From NCBI GenBank assembly GCA_903897985.1, contig CAIUDS010000342.1:1-15402 (forward strand): a DNA stretch of 15,402 nucleotides. Reading direction: 5' to 3'. This stretch comes from an uncultured delta proteobacterium (lineage in GTDB: Bacteria > RBG-13-61-14 > DRUE01). Below, piece by piece: positions 14,066 through 15,402 of the stretch. Each line of letters opens with the position of its first letter. The stretch's first letter is position 1. Position numbers and translations under genes: made by a program. The notes below the pieces were generated by a model, which saw only the letters and a list, made by a program, of their open reading frames with translations, did not search any database and was not told the origin of the DNA.

Positions 14066-14215
14066 GGCGCCCAATATTTTACCCCCTGACACAAAAAATA
14101 ATACGCTACCGGCGGCTGAGGTAGCGTAAGCTTTCTTTCTTAATTGGGCACAAGCACCATTTTGCCGGCCTGAAACAAAACATCCTTGTTTATCAATCAG
14201 TTGTAAAATGGCGCC
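14066..14215. repeat. About 150-bp element with nested inverted repeats, MITE-like
   Basis: The ends pair as GGCGCC-CAAT-ATTTTAC (14066-14082) with GTAAAAT-GGCGCC (14203-14215): 13 matched bases with a 4-base bulge on the left. A second pair, GCCCAAT (14069-14075) and ATTGGGC (14143-14149), competes with it and encloses the terminator-like hairpin. There is no coding capacity. This could be a small non-autonomous element or a foldable RNA. Confidence 0.5.
14102..14141 (+). terminator. Likely terminator of the dprA-topA-queC operon
   Basis: TACGCTACC (14102-14110) and GGTAGCGTA (14120-14128) form a perfect 9-bp stem with a 9-base loop, followed by the pyrimidine-rich AGCTTTCTTTCTT. It lies about 265 bases after queC and is the first good terminator-like structure there. 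Confidence 0.6.
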
Positions 14216-14221
14216 TGTCCC

Positions 14222-15402
14222 TCAGTGAACATCAGTGAACAAGCTCAATGCTCCGGCGATGCAGGCGGGCTGGCCGAGCAGGACCACGAGGTCGTTGCCC
14301 TGGAGGACCGCGTCCGGGTCGGGGCTGCTCACGACCTGGTTGTCGCGGCGGATGGCCAGCACGGTAACCCCGTATTTTTTTCTCAGGGCCATCGAGGCCA
14401 GGCTCTTGCCGTCGGCAAAAGCGCCCTGGGCGATGCGCAGGTTGGCGATTTCGAAGTCGGGGAGCGCGAGCCGCAGGTCGGAGATGGTCATATCCTTTTT
14501 AGAGAGGCCGCGGAGCATCTCGTAGTTGTCCGAGCGGATCTCGGTGATGAACTTCTCGATCTCGGTGTCCGGGATCAGGTATTTGCGGAGCACGCGGGCG
14601 AAAATCTCGACCGAAGTCTCGAACTCCTCCGGGATCACCTCGTCCGCGCCCAAGTCCGCGAGCGGCTTCACTTCCTGGACATAGCGGGTCCGGGCGATGA
14701 TATGGATTTTGGGATTGAGCCGGCGGAGGTTCGAGCAAATCCGGCGGGTGGCCACCGGATCGGAGATCGCGATCACGGCCACGCGGGCGTCCTTGATCCC
14801 GGCGTGGATGAGCACCGCGTCCTGGGTGGCGTCCCCGTAAAATATTTTCTCGCCCGCGGCCTTTTCCTGGCGCACGGTCTCCGGGTTCATCTCGATGATC
14901 ACATACTTGATCCCGGCGATGCGCGCGGCGCGGGTGACATTCTTTCCGTTCACGCCGTATCCGATCGCGATCAGGTGGTCCTTCAGGGATTCCCGCTCCT
15001 CTGGCTCGAGCCCCGGCCGGGTCCGCGTGAACAGCCGGGCCGGGAGCCGGGAGGCCGCGGCCAGGTCGGCGAGCCGGGAGGAGAGCGCGATGATCCAGGG
15101 GGTGAGGGCCATGGTCAGGATGGAAACCGCGAGGAAATACTCGAAAACATGTTCGGGAAAGAGCTGATAGGTGAGCCCGACGCCGGCGAGGATGAAGGAA
15201 AACTCTCCGACCTGGCTGAGCGAGAGCCCGGCCTGGAGCGAGGTCCGGAGCGAATATCCGATCAGGGCCGCGGCCATTCCGGCGAGCAGGAATTTGAGGA
15301 CCAAGGTCAGACCCGCGAAGAGCACGGTCAGGCCGAGATGCTGTCCGGCGAAATCGAGGTTGAGGAGCATTCCGACCGAGATGAAGAAGAAACTGGTGAA
15401 GA
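14222..15402 (-). CDS. KefB/KefC-like monovalent cation:proton antiporter (CPA2), N-terminus outside window
   Basis: About 392 C-terminal residues are visible and the frame is open to the window edge. The first part holds the last membrane helices of the antiporter, with FFFISVGMLLNLDF and LSQVGEFSFILAG, hallmarks of the CPA2 family. A cytoplasmic TrkA-N (RCK) Rossmann domain follows, with HLIAIGYGVNGKNV as the nucleotide-binding loop. A TrkA-C domain near the end ends in a GNDLVVLLG strand. Such proteins exchange K+ or Na+ for protons, gated by nucleotide or glutathione-type ligands. Ion and ligand cannot be read here. Relative to the usual 600-660 residues, roughly 220-270 are missing beyond the window. 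It converges on queC, with no strong terminator of its own seen. Confidence 0.9.
   Translation of the reverse strand, partial: FTSFFFISVGMLLNLDFAGQHLGLTVLFAGLTLVLKFLLAGMAAALIGYSLRTSLQAGLSLSQVGEFSFILAGVGLTYQLFPEHVFEYFLAVSILTMALTPWIIALSSRLADLAAASRLPARLFTRTRPGLEPEERESLKDHLIAIGYGVNGKNVTRAARIAGIKYVIIEMNPETVRQEKAAGEKIFYGDATQDAVLIHAGIKDARVAVIAISDPVATRRICSNLRRLNPKIHIIARTRYVQEVKPLADLGADEVIPEEFETSVEIFARVLRKYLIPDTEIEKFITEIRSDNYEMLRGLSKKDMTISDLRLALPDFEIANLRIAQGAFADGKSLASMALRKKYGVTVLAIRRDNQVVSSPDPDAVLQGNDLVVLLGQPACIAGALSLFTDVH

Noticed and set aside
13883..14220. Searched for a tRNA or riboswitch downstream of queC, including a preQ1-like fold.
   Set aside because: No cloverleaf, T-loop motif or preQ1 aptamer pattern was seen. 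The visible structure is limited to the inverted repeats reported.

Overview
The window reads as a chromosomal segment of a G+C-rich bacterium, probably Gram-negative and uncultivated. The pointers are a CpoB/YbgF-like coiled-coil/TPR envelope protein, a LysM protein of a type common in Deltaproteobacteria and neighbouring phyla, a Tat-exported peptidase, and sigma70-type promoters. I cannot name the phylum from sequence alone. Most genes are ordinary and G+C-rich. The stretch from about 6.56 to 9.6 kb is different: it is accessory in content, and its largest gene is clearly A+T-rich.

Layout. 1-160: a divergent promoter region, with five codons of an unknown minus-strand gene at the left edge. 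169-2074: a two-gene envelope operon (CpoB-like TPR protein, LysM protein) closed by a strong hairpin terminator. 2130-6522, minus strand: a Tat-exported C39-like peptidase, a GH38 alpha-mannosidase and a creatininase-family protein. The last two overlap by ATGA. 6562-9600: an accessory islet holding a 40-bp perfect palindrome, what looks like a broken 3' end of tilS, a DUF2281/PemK toxin-antitoxin pair, and an A+T-rich DUF262-DUF1524 (GmrSD-like) gene with a strong promoter and a possible 17-codon leader ORF. Next to it lie heptamer repeats and a terminator-like hairpin. 9645-13836: the overlapping operon dprA-topA-queC. 13837-14221: non-coding DNA with nested inverted repeats and a terminator-like hairpin. 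14222-15402, minus strand: the C-terminal two thirds of a KefB/KefC-like cation:proton antiporter that runs off the window.

How it fits together. The first operon probably serves cell-envelope maintenance. The minus-strand cluster combines glycoside cleavage with two hydrolases of unknown target. dprA-topA-queC joins DNA uptake/recombination, supercoiling control and deazaguanine synthesis. The islet looks like a small defence/stability cassette inserted between housekeeping blocks. Two of the three genes that appear to begin transcripts without a Shine-Dalgarno sequence have a plausible -10 element ending within about 10 bases of the ATG, and the third (dprA) has one 14 bases away. This suggests leaderless or nearly leaderless mRNAs, while operon-internal and islet genes mostly carry AGGAGG-like sites. 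No rRNA, tRNA, CRISPR array or insertion-sequence transposase was seen.
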